From contig CAKQDX010000015.1 in the NCBI GenBank assembly GCA_934229725.1, forward strand, positions 1 to 50,450: a stretch of 50,450 bases of DNA, given 5' to 3'. This DNA comes from an uncultured Streptococcus sp. GTDB taxonomy: Bacteria; Bacillota; Bacilli; Lactobacillales; Streptococcaceae. Position 1 is the stretch's first letter. Each line of letters begins with the position of its first letter. Of this stretch, positions 8,017 through 17,327 are shown one piece after another. The position numbers and the translations under genes were made by a program. Below the pieces are notes generated by a model that worked only from the letters and a program-made list of their open reading frames with translations, ran no database searches and was not told the DNA's origin.

Positions 8017-8766
8017 ATGGAAATGAAACAAATAAGCGAGACAACTCTAAAAATCATGATTACCATGGAAGATCTTGAAGAGCATGGTATGGAGTTGAAA
8101 GATTTCTTGATTCCCCAGGAAAAAACAGAGGAATTTTTCTACACTGTTATGGATGAGTTGGACTTGCCAGATAACTTTAAAAATAGTGGAATGCTGAGCT
8201 TTCGTGTCACGCCACGCAAGGACCGTGTGGATGTTTTCGTAACCAAATCAGATATTAAGGAAGAGCTTGACTTCAACGATTTGTCTGACATGGATGAGTA
8301 CTCTGGCCTTTCTCCAGAAGAGTTCCTCAAGGCTCTTGAAGGAAACTTCATGGATAAGGGAGATATTGAGGCTCACCATAAGCTTGAAGAACTCGAAAAG
8401 ACTTTGGAAGAAGTTGATAAGTCGATGACAGAACCTAGTAAAGAAGAAGCTGAGGAAAATATTCGTGAAGATTATACCCACTACGTCTTGGCTTTCTCTG
8501 ATTTTGATCAAGTGGTGACCTTTACGCAAGGCTTGAAGGATGTGCCCGTAGAAGGTTCTGAGCTGTATAAACTTGGCGATACCTACTATATGACAATCCT
8601 TCTTTACTTGGCCGATGAGCCTGATTACTACGCGAATAATATGTATGCGCGTTTCCTTGAATACGCAAATGTGGCAGATCGCACACGTGCCTACCTACAA
8701 GAGCATGCAATAATCTTGATGGAAGAGGACGCCTTACCGGTATTACAAGCAACGAAATGGAGCTAA
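8017..8766 (+). CDS. mecA: Adaptor protein MecA
   Basis: A 249-residue cytoplasmic adaptor that hands substrates to the ClpC ATPase for degradation by ClpP. In streptococci the best known target is the competence sigma factor ComX/SigX. The N-terminal substrate-binding part (MEMKQISETTLKI...MELKDFLIPQ) and C-terminal ClpC-binding part (YVLAFSDFDQVVTF to the end) are both recognisable, joined by an acidic, Lys/Glu-rich linker at about residues 115-150. A GAGG ribosome site lies about 10 bases before the ATG. rgpG begins three bases after the stop, so the two are co-transcribed. Confidence 0.93.
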   Translation: MEMKQISETTLKIMITMEDLEEHGMELKDFLIPQEKTEEFFYTVMDELDLPDNFKNSGMLSFRVTPRKDRVDVFVTKSDIKEELDFNDLSDMDEYSGLSPEEFLKALEGNFMDKGDIEAHHKLEELEKTLEEVDKSMTEPSKEEAEENIREDYTHYVLAFSDFDQVVTFTQGLKDVPVEGSELYKLGDTYYMTILLYLADEPDYYANNMYARFLEYANVADRTRAYLQEHAIILMEEDALPVLQATKWS

Positions 8767-8769
8767 GAT

Positions 8770-9927
8770 ATGCCTTGGACAATTAACTATATTTTTGTCT
8801 TGATTGGGGCTTTTTTAATCGCTGTTGTGACGACCCCTATAGTTCGCTCTTTGGCCTTTCGTGTCGGAGCCGTTGACAATCCAAATGCTAGACGTATTAA
8901 TAAAAAACCAATGCCTAGTGCAGGTGGTTTAGCTATTTTGTTGTCTTTTGTATTATCAACCTTGGTGTTCATGCCCATGGTCATCCATAAGGAAATCTGG
9001 CATATTTCATATATTAGGTACATTCTACCCGTTGTCGTGGGGGGAGCTATCGTCGCATTGACAGGCTTTATTGATGATATTCTAGAATTAAAGCCTCTGC
9101 CTAAGATGATTGGTATTATGACTGGAGCAATCGTCGTGTGGGCTTTTACGGACTTCCGATTTGATAGCTTTAAGATTCCTTTTGGTGGTCCTATGATTTA
9201 TTTTGGGCCAGTATTGACCTTGATTTTAACGGTATTATGGATTACTGCCATTACCAATGCTATTAATCTGATTGATGGTTTGGACGGTTTGGTCGGAGGA
9301 GTTTCCATCATCTCCCTTATGACGATGGGGGTAATTTCTTATTTCTTCCTCTATGATACTGATATTTTCTTGACCATGACTATCTTTGTCTTGGTGGCGG
9401 CTATTGTTGGCTTTTTCCCTTATAACTATCACCCTGCTATTATTTATCTTGGTGATACGGGGGCTCTCTTTATTGGTTTTATGATTGGTGTCTTATCGCT
9501 TCAGGGTTTGAAAAATGCAACTGCTGTAGCTATTTTGTCGCCAGTTATTATCCTTGGGGTACCGATTGTAGATACGGTGGTGGCTATTGTCCGTCGTAAG
9601 TTGTCTGGGCGTCCAGCCATGGAAGCTGACAAGATGCACTTACACCACCGACTTTTAGCTATGGGGTTCACTCATCGAGGAGCAGTTCTAGTGGTTTATG
9701 CCATCGCTATCCTCTTTTCATTGATTGCCCTCTTGCTTAATGTTTCTAGTCGTCTAGGTGGTATTCTCTTACTTTTAAGTTTGATGTTGGGAATGGAAAT
9801 TCTGATTGAAGGGCTTGAGATTTGGGGTGTTGGTCGGACACCACTCTTTAATCTCTTGAAATTTATCGGGAATAGCGACTATCGTCAAGCGACCATGTTG
9901 AAATGGAAGCAAGAACGAAAAAAATAA
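8770..9927 (+). CDS. rgpG: Undecaprenyl-phosphate GlcNAc-1-phosphate transferase (RgpG/TagO/WecA family)
   Basis: A 385-residue polytopic membrane enzyme that transfers a sugar-1-phosphate, usually GlcNAc-1-P, from UDP-sugar to undecaprenyl phosphate, starting rhamnose-glucose polysaccharide or teichoic acid type wall polymers. The family aspartates are present: D-D in GFIDDILELK (about residue 103), NAINLIDGLDGL (about 163-174), and the nucleotide-binding HLHHRLL (about 292). About ten membrane segments. The streptococcal name RgpG fits the mecA-rgpG order known in streptococci. Its ribosome site (GGAG) is inside the last codons of mecA, so translation is coupled. Confidence 0.9.
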   Translation: MPWTINYIFVLIGAFLIAVVTTPIVRSLAFRVGAVDNPNARRINKKPMPSAGGLAILLSFVLSTLVFMPMVIHKEIWHISYIRYILPVVVGGAIVALTGFIDDILELKPLPKMIGIMTGAIVVWAFTDFRFDSFKIPFGGPMIYFGPVLTLILTVLWITAITNAINLIDGLDGLVGGVSIISLMTMGVISYFFLYDTDIFLTMTIFVLVAAIVGFFPYNYHPAIIYLGDTGALFIGFMIGVLSLQGLKNATAVAILSPVIILGVPIVDTVVAIVRRKLSGRPAMEADKMHLHHRLLAMGFTHRGAVLVVYAIAILFSLIALLLNVSSRLGGILLLLSLMLGMEILIEGLEIWGVGRTPLFNLLKFIGNSDYRQATMLKWKQERKK

Positions 9928-9934
9928 ACATTTG

Positions 9935-9958
9935 AAAAGCCAAGTAATGGCTTTTTTG
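9935..9958 (+). terminator. Terminator of mecA-rgpG
   Basis: AAAAGCC, loop of 7, GGCTTTTTTG. The T-tract runs directly into the -10 of the suf operon. Confidence 0.85.
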
Positions 9959-9965
9959 TTATAAT
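9957..9965 (+). promoter_or_regulatory. Extended -10 promoter of the suf operon
   Basis: TGTTATAAT, immediately after the T-tract of the preceding terminator. No clear -35 is seen. It leaves a 5' leader of about 115 nt with two small perfect hairpins (9997-10014 and 10045-10060). Confidence 0.6.
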
Positions 9966-10085
9966 GATTCTAATTAAGGAAGATGGAATTTGTTTCCTAT
10001 TTTCCAGAAAATAGCAATGCTGTTTTCAAAAATAATGGTATTTTGCGAGCTAAGTCTCGCTGTATATATGAAAAAGGAGTATACA

Positions 10086-10856
10086 ATGTCTGTACTTGAA
10101 ATCAAAAATCTTCATGTTTCTGTTGAAGATAAGGAAATCTTGAAGGGCCTCAATTTGACCCTTAAAACGGGTGAGATTGCTGCCATCATGGGACCTAACG
10201 GAACAGGTAAATCCACCCTCTCAGCTGCTATCATGGGTAATCCAAACTATGAGGTCACAGAAGGTGACATCCTTTTTGATGGTGAAAGCATCCTTGACTT
10301 GGAAGTTGACGAACGTGCACGTCTCGGACTTTTCCTTGCCATGCAATACCCAGCTGAAATCCCAGGGATTACGAATGCTGAGTTCATTCGTGCGGCTATG
10401 AACGCTGGTAAAGAAGATGACGAAAAGATTTCTGTTCTTGATTTCATCACTAAATTGGATGAGAAAATGGAATTACTTGGTATGCGTGAAGAAATGGCTG
10501 AGCGTTACCTTAATGAAGGTTTCTCAGGTGGTGAGAAGAAACGTAACGAAATTCTTCAATTGCTCATGTTGGAACCTAAATTTGCCCTTCTTGATGAAAT
10601 TGACTCAGGTCTTGATATCGATGCCCTTAAAGTAGTTTCAAAAGGGGTTAATGCCATGCGTGGTGAAGGTTTTGGTGCCATGATTATCACTCACTACCAA
10701 CGTCTCTTGAACTACATCACTCCAGATGTGGTACACGTGATGATGGAAGGGAAAGTGGTTCTTTCAGGCGGTCCTGAATTGGCTGCTCGTCTTGAGCAAG
10801 AAGGGTATGCGAAAATCGCTGAAGAGCTCGGCTACGAGTACCACGAAGAAGCTTAA
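10086..10856 (+). CDS. sufC: Fe-S cluster assembly ATPase SufC
   Basis: A 256-residue soluble ABC-type ATPase that works with SufB and SufD as the scaffold complex on which Fe-S clusters are built. Walker A is GPNGTGKST; the family signature FSGGEKKRNEI and Walker B FALLDEIDSGLD are distinctive for SufC and not for transporters. The frame is open back to 9990, but ATG 10086 follows AAGGAG and matches the family N-terminus (MSVLEIKNLHVSVEDKEIL). First gene of a five-gene operon, sufCDSUB, in the usual Gram-positive order. Confidence 0.96.
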   Translation: MSVLEIKNLHVSVEDKEILKGLNLTLKTGEIAAIMGPNGTGKSTLSAAIMGNPNYEVTEGDILFDGESILDLEVDERARLGLFLAMQYPAEIPGITNAEFIRAAMNAGKEDDEKISVLDFITKLDEKMELLGMREEMAERYLNEGFSGGEKKRNEILQLLMLEPKFALLDEIDSGLDIDALKVVSKGVNAMRGEGFGAMIITHYQRLLNYITPDVVHVMMEGKVVLSGGPELAARLEQEGYAKIAEELGYEYHEEA

Positions 10857-10892
10857 GTCAGTTACTCGAAATAACTAGAAAAGGAGTAACCT

Positions 10893-12155
10893 ATGTCAAA
10901 AGAATCTATTATCGCTTTTTCTCAAGCAAAAGCAGAGCCACTCTGGTTGCAAGACCTTCGTCAATCAGCCTTTGATAAGCTTGAAAGCTTGGGTCTTCCA
11001 AGAATTGAGCGTGTAAAATTCCATCGTTGGAATCTCGGTGATGGCACGCTTACTGAAAATGAACCATCAGCCAATGTGCCTGATTTTACAGCGCTTGGTA
11101 ACAACCCTAAATTGGTTCAAGTAGGAACAAATACTGTTCTTGAACAATTGCCAGCTGACTTGATTAGTCAAGGTGTGGTCTTCACAGACCTTACAACTGC
11201 TCTTGAGGAAATCCCAGAAGTCGTTGAAGCCTTCTTTGGTAAGGCTGTAGCCTATGATGAGGACAAATTGGCAGCTTATAACTATGCCTACTTCAATAGT
11301 GCAGCAGTCCTTTATGTGCCAGATAATGTCGAAGTTGATTTGCCAGTTGAGGGCTATTTCTACCAAGATGGGATTTCAAATGTTCCGTTTAACAAACACA
11401 TTTTAATTATAGCTGGTAAAAACAGTAAATTGACTTACCTTGAACGTTTTGAAACCCTAGGTGAAGCGACTGAAAAAGCCAGTGCTAATATTTCTGTAGA
11501 AGTTATTGCTCAAGACGGTGCCCAAGTTAAGTTTGCGGCCATTGACCGTTTGGGTGAAAATGTGACAACCTATATCAGTCGTCGTGGACGTATCGGTCGT
11601 GATGCGAGTCTTGATTGGGCTCTTGGTATTATGAACGAGGGTAATGTCATTGCAGACTTTGATAGTGACTTGATTGGTGATGGTAGCCATGCTAATCTTA
11701 AGGTTATCGGACTTTCATCTGGCCGTCAGGTTCAAGGGATTGATACTCGTGTGACTAACTATGGTAACAACTCTGTGGGTCATATCCTACAACATGGGGT
11801 TATCTTAGAACGTGGTACCTTGACTTTCAATGGTATTGGTCACATTGTCAAAGGTGCTAAGGGTGCTGATGCGCAACAAGAAAGCCGTGTGCTCATGCTT
11901 TCAGACAAGGCCCGTTCAGATGCTAACCCAATCCTTTTGATTGATGAAAATGAAGTTACAGCAGGACATGCTGCTTCAATCGGTCAGGTGGATCCAGAGG
12001 ATATGTACTACCTCATGAGTCGTGGACTTGATCAAGACACTGCAGAACGCTTGGTTATCCGTGGCTTCTTGGGAGCAGTTATCACTGAAATCCCAGTTAA
12101 AGAAGTGCGTGACGAGATGATTTCTGTAACTGATACTAAACTAAACAAACGTTAG
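10893..12155 (+). CDS. sufD: Fe-S cluster assembly protein SufD
   Basis: A 420-residue scaffold subunit that pairs with SufB and SufC. The C-terminal beta-helix region has the SufB/SufD family pattern: RDASLDWALGIMNEG, GQVDPEDMYYLMSRGLDQDTAERLVIRGFL. The N-terminal half is helical and more variable. It follows sufC by 36 bases with an AAAGGAG ribosome site. SufD has no catalytic activity of its own and is thought to help iron delivery. Confidence 0.95.
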   Translation: MSKESIIAFSQAKAEPLWLQDLRQSAFDKLESLGLPRIERVKFHRWNLGDGTLTENEPSANVPDFTALGNNPKLVQVGTNTVLEQLPADLISQGVVFTDLTTALEEIPEVVEAFFGKAVAYDEDKLAAYNYAYFNSAAVLYVPDNVEVDLPVEGYFYQDGISNVPFNKHILIIAGKNSKLTYLERFETLGEATEKASANISVEVIAQDGAQVKFAAIDRLGENVTTYISRRGRIGRDASLDWALGIMNEGNVIADFDSDLIGDGSHANLKVIGLSSGRQVQGIDTRVTNYGNNSVGHILQHGVILERGTLTFNGIGHIVKGAKGADAQQESRVLMLSDKARSDANPILLIDENEVTAGHAASIGQVDPEDMYYLMSRGLDQDTAERLVIRGFLGAVITEIPVKEVRDEMISVTDTKLNKR

Positions 12156-12208
12156 GAACTATCGACACAGATAGTCTAACTTATGATATATCTAGATAGG
12201 GAGATAAG

Positions 12209-13441
12209 ATGTCAACTTTAGATGCCTATAAGATTCGACAAGATTTTGCCATTTTAGATCAAGTAGTTAATGATGAGCCCTTGGTGTACTTGGATAATGC
12301 AGCGACGACTCAGAAACCTCAAGTAGTTCTAGACGCCCTTATGGCCTATTATCATGAGGATAATGCCAATGTTCACCGTGGCGTGCATACCTTGGCAGAG
12401 CGTGCAACAGCTGCTTACGAAGCTAGTCGTGAAAAGTTACGTCAGTTTATTAATGCGAAAACAACTAAAGAAGTGCTCTTTACACGTGGAACGACAACTG
12501 GTCTTAACTGGGTTGGTCGTTTTGCGGAGCAGGTTCTTGAACCAGGAGACGAAGTGCTTATTTCCATTATGGAGCACCACTCCAATGTCATTCCTTGGCA
12601 AGAGGCTTGTAAGAAGACGGGTGCTAAGCTTGTCTATGCCTACTTGAAAGACGGTCAGTTGGATATGGAAGACTTGACCAACAAGATTACAGAAAAGACA
12701 AAATTTGTAAGTTTGGCTCAGGTTTCTAACGTTCTAGGTTGTATCAATCCTGTTAAGAAGATTGCCCAGCTAGCCCATCAAGTTGGGGCTTATATGGTTG
12801 TGGATGGTGCCCAATCTGCCCCTCACATGACCATTGATGTTCAAGATTTGGATTGTGATTTCTTTGCCCTTTCTGGGCACAAGATGTTAGGTCCAACAGG
12901 AATTGGTGTGCTTTATGGCAAGGAAGAAATTCTCAACCAGATGAATCCTATTGAGTTTGGTGGTGAGATGATTGATTTCGTCTACGAACAAGAAGCTACT
13001 TGGAAGGAGCTGCCTTGGAAATTCGAGGCTGGGACACCTAATATTGCAGGAGCTATTGCTCTTGGTGCTGCTGTGGACTACCTCACTAACCTGGGCATGG
13101 AAAATGTTCATGCTTACGAGCAAGAATTGGTTGACTATGTTTTGCCTAAGCTTCAAGCAATTGAAGGTTTGACGGTTTATGGCCCAGAAGATCCTAATCA
13201 GCATACTGGTGTTATTGCCTTTAATATTGATGGACTACATCCCCATGATGCGGCAACTGCCCTTGATTATGAAGGGGTGGCCGTGCGTGCAGGTCACCAC
13301 TGTGCTCAGCCGTTGATCACTCATTTAGGTATTTCATCAGCTGCCCGTGCAAGCTTTTATGTTTACAATACCAAAGAGGATTGTGACAAGCTTGTGGAGG
13401 CAATTCTTGCGACGAAGGAGTTTTTCAATGGCACTCTCTAG
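12209..13441 (+). CDS. sufS: Cysteine desulfurase SufS
   Basis: A 410-residue PLP enzyme that takes sulfur from L-cysteine as a persulfide. Seen directly: YLDNAATTQKP at the N-terminus; the PLP-binding lysine K225 in FALSGHKMLGPTG; and the catalytic cysteine C365 in RAGHHCAQPL, set in the short-loop arrangement of type II (SufS) desulfurases. These need SufU as sulfur acceptor in Firmicutes, and sufU is the next gene, overlapping by 14 bases. Confidence 0.96.
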   Translation: MSTLDAYKIRQDFAILDQVVNDEPLVYLDNAATTQKPQVVLDALMAYYHEDNANVHRGVHTLAERATAAYEASREKLRQFINAKTTKEVLFTRGTTTGLNWVGRFAEQVLEPGDEVLISIMEHHSNVIPWQEACKKTGAKLVYAYLKDGQLDMEDLTNKITEKTKFVSLAQVSNVLGCINPVKKIAQLAHQVGAYMVVDGAQSAPHMTIDVQDLDCDFFALSGHKMLGPTGIGVLYGKEEILNQMNPIEFGGEMIDFVYEQEATWKELPWKFEAGTPNIAGAIALGAAVDYLTNLGMENVHAYEQELVDYVLPKLQAIEGLTVYGPEDPNQHTGVIAFNIDGLHPHDAATALDYEGVAVRAGHHCAQPLITHLGISSAARASFYVYNTKEDCDKLVEAILATKEFFNGTL

Positions 13442-13862
13442 ACTAGATAGTTTATATATGGCTGTTGTGGCCGACCACTCTAAGAGCCCTCACCATCATG
13501 GTGTTTTGCCTGATGTGGAGCAACTTCAACTGAATAATCCGACTTGTGGAGATGTTATCAACCTGTCAGTCAAATTTGATGGTGACGTGATTGAAGACAT
13601 TGCCTTTGCTGGCGATGGTTGTACCATTTCGACAGCCTCATCAAGTATGATGACGGATGCTGTTATTGGGAAGACTAAGGCAGAAGCTTTAGAACTTGCG
13701 GAAATTTTCTCGCTCATGATTCAAGGAAAACATGACATCAATACAGATAAATTAGGTGAAGCTAAGCTCTTGGCAGGAGTTTCCAAATTTCCACAACGTA
13801 TCAAATGTGCAACCCTCTCTTGGAATGCTCTCAAAAAGGCTATAGAGAGAAGCGAGCTTTAA
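13428..13862 (+). CDS. sufU: Zinc-dependent sulfurtransferase SufU
   Basis: A 144-residue IscU-like protein. In Firmicutes SufU binds zinc and accepts the persulfide from SufS, relaying sulfur to SufBCD. The three cysteines and the Asp are present: C40-x-D42 (PTCGDV), C65 (DGCTIS) and C127 (RIKCATLSW). The frame is open upstream to 13347, but that would lie inside sufS; ATG 13428 follows GAAGGAG and starts MALSRLDSLYM, like known SufU. The 14-base overlap with sufS implies coupled translation and near-equal output. Confidence 0.95.
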   Translation: MALSRLDSLYMAVVADHSKSPHHHGVLPDVEQLQLNNPTCGDVINLSVKFDGDVIEDIAFAGDGCTISTASSSMMTDAVIGKTKAEALELAEIFSLMIQGKHDINTDKLGEAKLLAGVSKFPQRIKCATLSWNALKKAIERSEL

Positions 13863-13902
13863 AATAAGAAAACTAATCAACCCTTTAAAAAAGGAAAATA
13901 CT

Positions 13903-15321
13903 ATGACTGAAACAAATGAAAAAGTAGAACCAAAACCCATTGATCTTGGGGAATATAAATACGGTTTCCATGATGATGTGACACCAGTCTTTTCAACAGG
14001 AAAAGGAATCAGTGAAGACGTGGTTCGTGCCATGTCTGCTGAAAAAGGGGAACCTGAGTGGATGCTTGAATTCCGCTTGAAATCATTGGAAACCTTTAAC
14101 AAAATGCCTATGCAAGAGTGGGGACCAGACCTTTCTGAAATCGACTTTGATGACTTGACCTATTTCCAAAAAGCGTCAGACAGACCTGCTCGTGACTGGG
14201 AAGATGTTCCTGAAAAAATCAAGGAAACCTTTGAACGTATTGGTATCCCCGAAGCTGAACGTGCTTACCTAGCAGGGGCTTCGGCTCAGTATGAATCAGA
14301 AGTGGTTTACCACAATATGAAAGAAGAGTACGATAAGTTGGGAATCATCTTTACGGATACAGACTCAGCTCTTAAAGAGTACCCAGAACTCTTCAAGAAG
14401 TACTTCTCAAAACTGGTTCCTCCAACAGATAACAAATTTGCGGCCCTTAACTCAGCCTTCTGGTCAGGCGGTACCTTTATTTATGTGCCAAAAGGTGTTA
14501 AGGTAGATATCCCACTTCAAACCTACTTCCGTATCAATAATGAAGCTACGGCTCAGTTTGAACGCACACTCATCATCGTTGATGAAGGGGCCAGCGTTCA
14601 CTATGTGGAAGGCTGTACGGCACCAACCTATACTTCAGCCAGCCTTCATGCGGCTATCGTTGAAATATTTGCGCTCGAAGGAGCCTATATGCGTTATTCA
14701 ACCATTCAAAACTGGTCAGATAGCGTCTATAATTTGGTAACCAAACGTGCTACTGCTAAGAAAAATGCGACTGTTGAGTGGATTGACGGTAATCTTGGTG
14801 CTAAGAAAACAATGAAGTACCCATCAGTTTACCTAGATGGTGAAGGTGCGCGTGGGACTATGCTTTCTATCGCCTTTGCCAATGCTGGTCAGCACCAGGA
14901 CACAGGAGCTAAGATGATCCATAATGCACCACACACATCATCATCTATTGTCTCTAAATCAATCGCCCGTAATGGTGGTAAGGTTGACTATCGTGGCCAA
15001 GTAACTTTCAATAAGGACTCTAAAAAATCTGGTTCCCACATTGAATGTGACACGATCTTGATGGATGATTTATCTAAGTCAGATACGATTCCATTTAATG
15101 AAATTCACAACTCTCAAGTGGCCCTAGAACACGAAGCCAAAGTTTCTAAAATTTCTGAAGAGCAACTCTACTATCTCATGAGTCGTGGTCTTTCAGAACA
15201 AGAAGCTACTGAAATGATTGTCATGGGATTTGTAGAACCATTTACCAAAGAACTTCCAATGGAATATGCTGTTGAGCTTAACCGCTTGATTAGTTATGAA
15301 ATGGAAGGATCAGTTGGGTAA
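13903..15321 (+). CDS. sufB: Fe-S cluster assembly protein SufB
   Basis: A 472-residue main scaffold subunit of SufBCD. Strongly conserved blocks are visible: GYKYGFHDD-like N-terminus, SGGTFIYVPKGVKVDIPLQTYFRIN, CTAPTYTSASLHAA (a conserved cysteine in the core), ARNGGKVDYRGQV, ECDTILMDDLSKSDTIP and LEHEAKVSKISEEQLYYLMSRGLSEQEA. Last gene of the operon, followed by a terminator. Between it and oppA (15322-15605) only the terminator and the oppA promoter are seen. Confidence 0.97.
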   Translation: MTETNEKVEPKPIDLGEYKYGFHDDVTPVFSTGKGISEDVVRAMSAEKGEPEWMLEFRLKSLETFNKMPMQEWGPDLSEIDFDDLTYFQKASDRPARDWEDVPEKIKETFERIGIPEAERAYLAGASAQYESEVVYHNMKEEYDKLGIIFTDTDSALKEYPELFKKYFSKLVPPTDNKFAALNSAFWSGGTFIYVPKGVKVDIPLQTYFRINNEATAQFERTLIIVDEGASVHYVEGCTAPTYTSASLHAAIVEIFALEGAYMRYSTIQNWSDSVYNLVTKRATAKKNATVEWIDGNLGAKKTMKYPSVYLDGEGARGTMLSIAFANAGQHQDTGAKMIHNAPHTSSSIVSKSIARNGGKVDYRGQVTFNKDSKKSGSHIECDTILMDDLSKSDTIPFNEIHNSQVALEHEAKVSKISEEQLYYLMSRGLSEQEATEMIVMGFVEPFTKELPMEYAVELNRLISYEMEGSVG

Positions 15322-15372
15322 GAAGTAAGCTTGTGTATAAATACAGAGTAAACTGAGAATTTAGTTCAAAAC

Positions 15373-15406
15373 AAAAAAGGTTAAGATATGCATCTTAGCC
15401 TTTTTT
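15373..15406 (+). terminator. Terminator of the suf operon
   Basis: AAAAAAGGTTAAGAT pairs with ATCTTAGCCTTTTTT across a short loop. Confidence 0.88.
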
Positions 15407-15532
15407 GTTGGCATTGATTGTAAATCGCCTATGTATAGTGAAGCAAGAGCTATAAATGCGTCATTTTTTGGATATTTCGAGTCTTTTTAAAGACAAAAAT
15501 AACTGAATTGTCGAATTATTAAGAATTACGTC

Positions 15533-15560
15533 TTTACTTTAGCTTATTTTAAGGTATAAT
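15533..15560 (+). promoter_or_regulatory. Promoter of oppA
   Basis: TTTACT (15533-15538), 16 bases, TATAAT (15555-15560). The transcript would start about 40 bases before ATG 15606, with an AGGAGG ribosome site placed rather far (12 nt) upstream. Confidence 0.7.
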
Positions 15561-15605
15561 TATACACGAAAGTAAATTTTTTATTGGAGGAGGTTTCTTA
15601 TAATT

Positions 15606-17252
15606 ATGATTAAGAAACGTAACTTTAAGAGTATTGTAGCCGTTGGAGTAATTGCTTTAGCTTCTGCAACACTTCTTGCTGCTTGTGGCTCAAAATCAAC
15701 CTCAAGTAAAGATGAAATTAACTGGTACACCCCTACTGAAATATTGACCCTTGATATTTCTAAAAATACAGATCACTATTCAGCCTTGGCGCTTGGGAAC
15801 TCAGAAAGTAACTTACTTCGTGTTGATAAAGATGGGAAGTTACAACCTGATTTGGCTAAAAAGGTTGATGTATCAGCCGATGGTTTGACTTATACAGCGA
15901 CTCTTAGAGATGACTTGAAGTATTCAGATGGTACTAAGCTTACTGCTGAGGACTTTGTCTATACTTGGCAACGTATGGTTGATCCTGCTACAGCTTCTGA
16001 GTATGCTTACCTTGCTTCAGATTCTCACCTTGTTAATGCTGCAGACATTATTGCTGGTAAGAAGAGCGTTGATGAATTGGGTGTTAAGGCTGAAGGAAAT
16101 AAAGTTATCTTTACTTTGTCAAATCCTTCTCCACAATTCAAGAGTCTTTTGTCATTCTCAAACTTTGTTCCACAACATAAGGAATTTGTAGAAAAGACTG
16201 GAAAACAATACGGAACGAAGTCTGATAAACAAATTTATTCTGGACCTTTTAAAGTTGAAAATTGGAATGGTACAAGCGGTAGCTTCAAACTTGTCAAAAA
16301 TGACAATTATTGGGATGCTAAGCACGTTAAAACAAAGACAATCAATATTCAAACGGTTAAAAAACCTGATACAGCCGTCCAAATGTATAAACAAGGTCAA
16401 CTTGACTTTGCAAATATTTCAAATACGTCTGCTATTTTTAATGCCAATAAGAAAAACAAAGATGTTGTTACAGTTCCAGAAGCAACAACAAGTTATATGA
16501 CCTATAATGAAACTGGTAAAGTTAAAGGTCTAGATAATCTTAAAATCCGTCAAGCTCTCAACCTTGCTACTGACCGTAAAGGTATTGTCGAAGCTGCGGT
16601 TGATACAGGTTCAGTCCCAGCAACTAGTTTTGCACCTACTGGATTGGAAAAATTACCTGATGGTACTGATTTATCTAAATATGTAGCACCTGGCTATAGC
16701 TATAACAAGGAAGAAGCAGCTAAGCTCTTCAAAGAAGGTCTTGCTGAGGCTGGTTTAAGTGACTTGAAATTGACAATTACAGCAGATTCAGATTCACCTG
16801 TTTCTAAAGCTGCAGTTGATTACATTAAAGAAACTTGGGAAAAAGCTCTTCCTGGTTTGACTGTTGAAGAAAAATTTGTGACATTTAAACAACGTCTTGA
16901 AGATACTAAGAATCAAAACTTTGATGTTGCTCTTGTTCTTTGGGGTGGTGACTATCCAGAAGGATCAACATTCTATAGCTTGTTCACTTCAAATTCCGCT
17001 TATAACTATGGTAAGGCAAATAGCTCTACATATGACGCAGCCTATGAAAAAGCTATTTCAACGGATGCATTAGATCCAACAGCCGCTGCAAATGATTATA
17101 AAGCTGCTGAAAAAGCACTTTATGATGAAGCGATGTATAATCCGATTTACTTCCGATTTACAAAAGGCTTGCAAAATCCTTCAATCAAAGGACTTGTACG
17201 TAACTCAACTGGTCTTGATGTTGACTTCACCTATGCTTATAAAGATAAATAG
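15606..17252 (+). CDS. oppA: Oligopeptide-binding lipoprotein OppA
   Basis: A 548-residue lipoprotein that binds peptides outside the membrane and passes them to OppBCDF. The signal peptide ends in a lipobox LLAAC with lipidated C27. Family (SBP_bac_5) blocks are seen: DGLTYTATLRDDLKYSDGTKLTAEDFVYTWQ, IRQALNLATDR and FDVALVLWGGDYPEG. Peptide uptake matters for nutrition and, in salivarius-group streptococci, for importing peptide pheromones such as ComS/XIP and short hydrophobic peptides (known of Opp/Ami in these species; not shown here). It is separated from oppB by a hairpin, which commonly lets the binding protein be made in excess. Confidence 0.93.
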   Translation: MIKKRNFKSIVAVGVIALASATLLAACGSKSTSSKDEINWYTPTEILTLDISKNTDHYSALALGNSESNLLRVDKDGKLQPDLAKKVDVSADGLTYTATLRDDLKYSDGTKLTAEDFVYTWQRMVDPATASEYAYLASDSHLVNAADIIAGKKSVDELGVKAEGNKVIFTLSNPSPQFKSLLSFSNFVPQHKEFVEKTGKQYGTKSDKQIYSGPFKVENWNGTSGSFKLVKNDNYWDAKHVKTKTINIQTVKKPDTAVQMYKQGQLDFANISNTSAIFNANKKNKDVVTVPEATTSYMTYNETGKVKGLDNLKIRQALNLATDRKGIVEAAVDTGSVPATSFAPTGLEKLPDGTDLSKYVAPGYSYNKEEAAKLFKEGLAEAGLSDLKLTITADSDSPVSKAAVDYIKETWEKALPGLTVEEKFVTFKQRLEDTKNQNFDVALVLWGGDYPEGSTFYSLFTSNSAYNYGKANSSTYDAAYEKAISTDALDPTAAANDYKAAEKALYDEAMYNPIYFRFTKGLQNPSIKGLVRNSTGLDVDFTYAYKDK

Positions 17253-17327
17253 TTGCTATCATTATAATGACAGAGTAAAGTAGAACATTCATCAGCTACT
17301 GTATGTACGTTTATCGCAAAATGAACT

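Noticed and set aside
15500..15532. CodY box upstream of oppA
   Set aside because: Best match (AATTGTCGAATTATT) has five mismatches to the consensus, too weak to claim.
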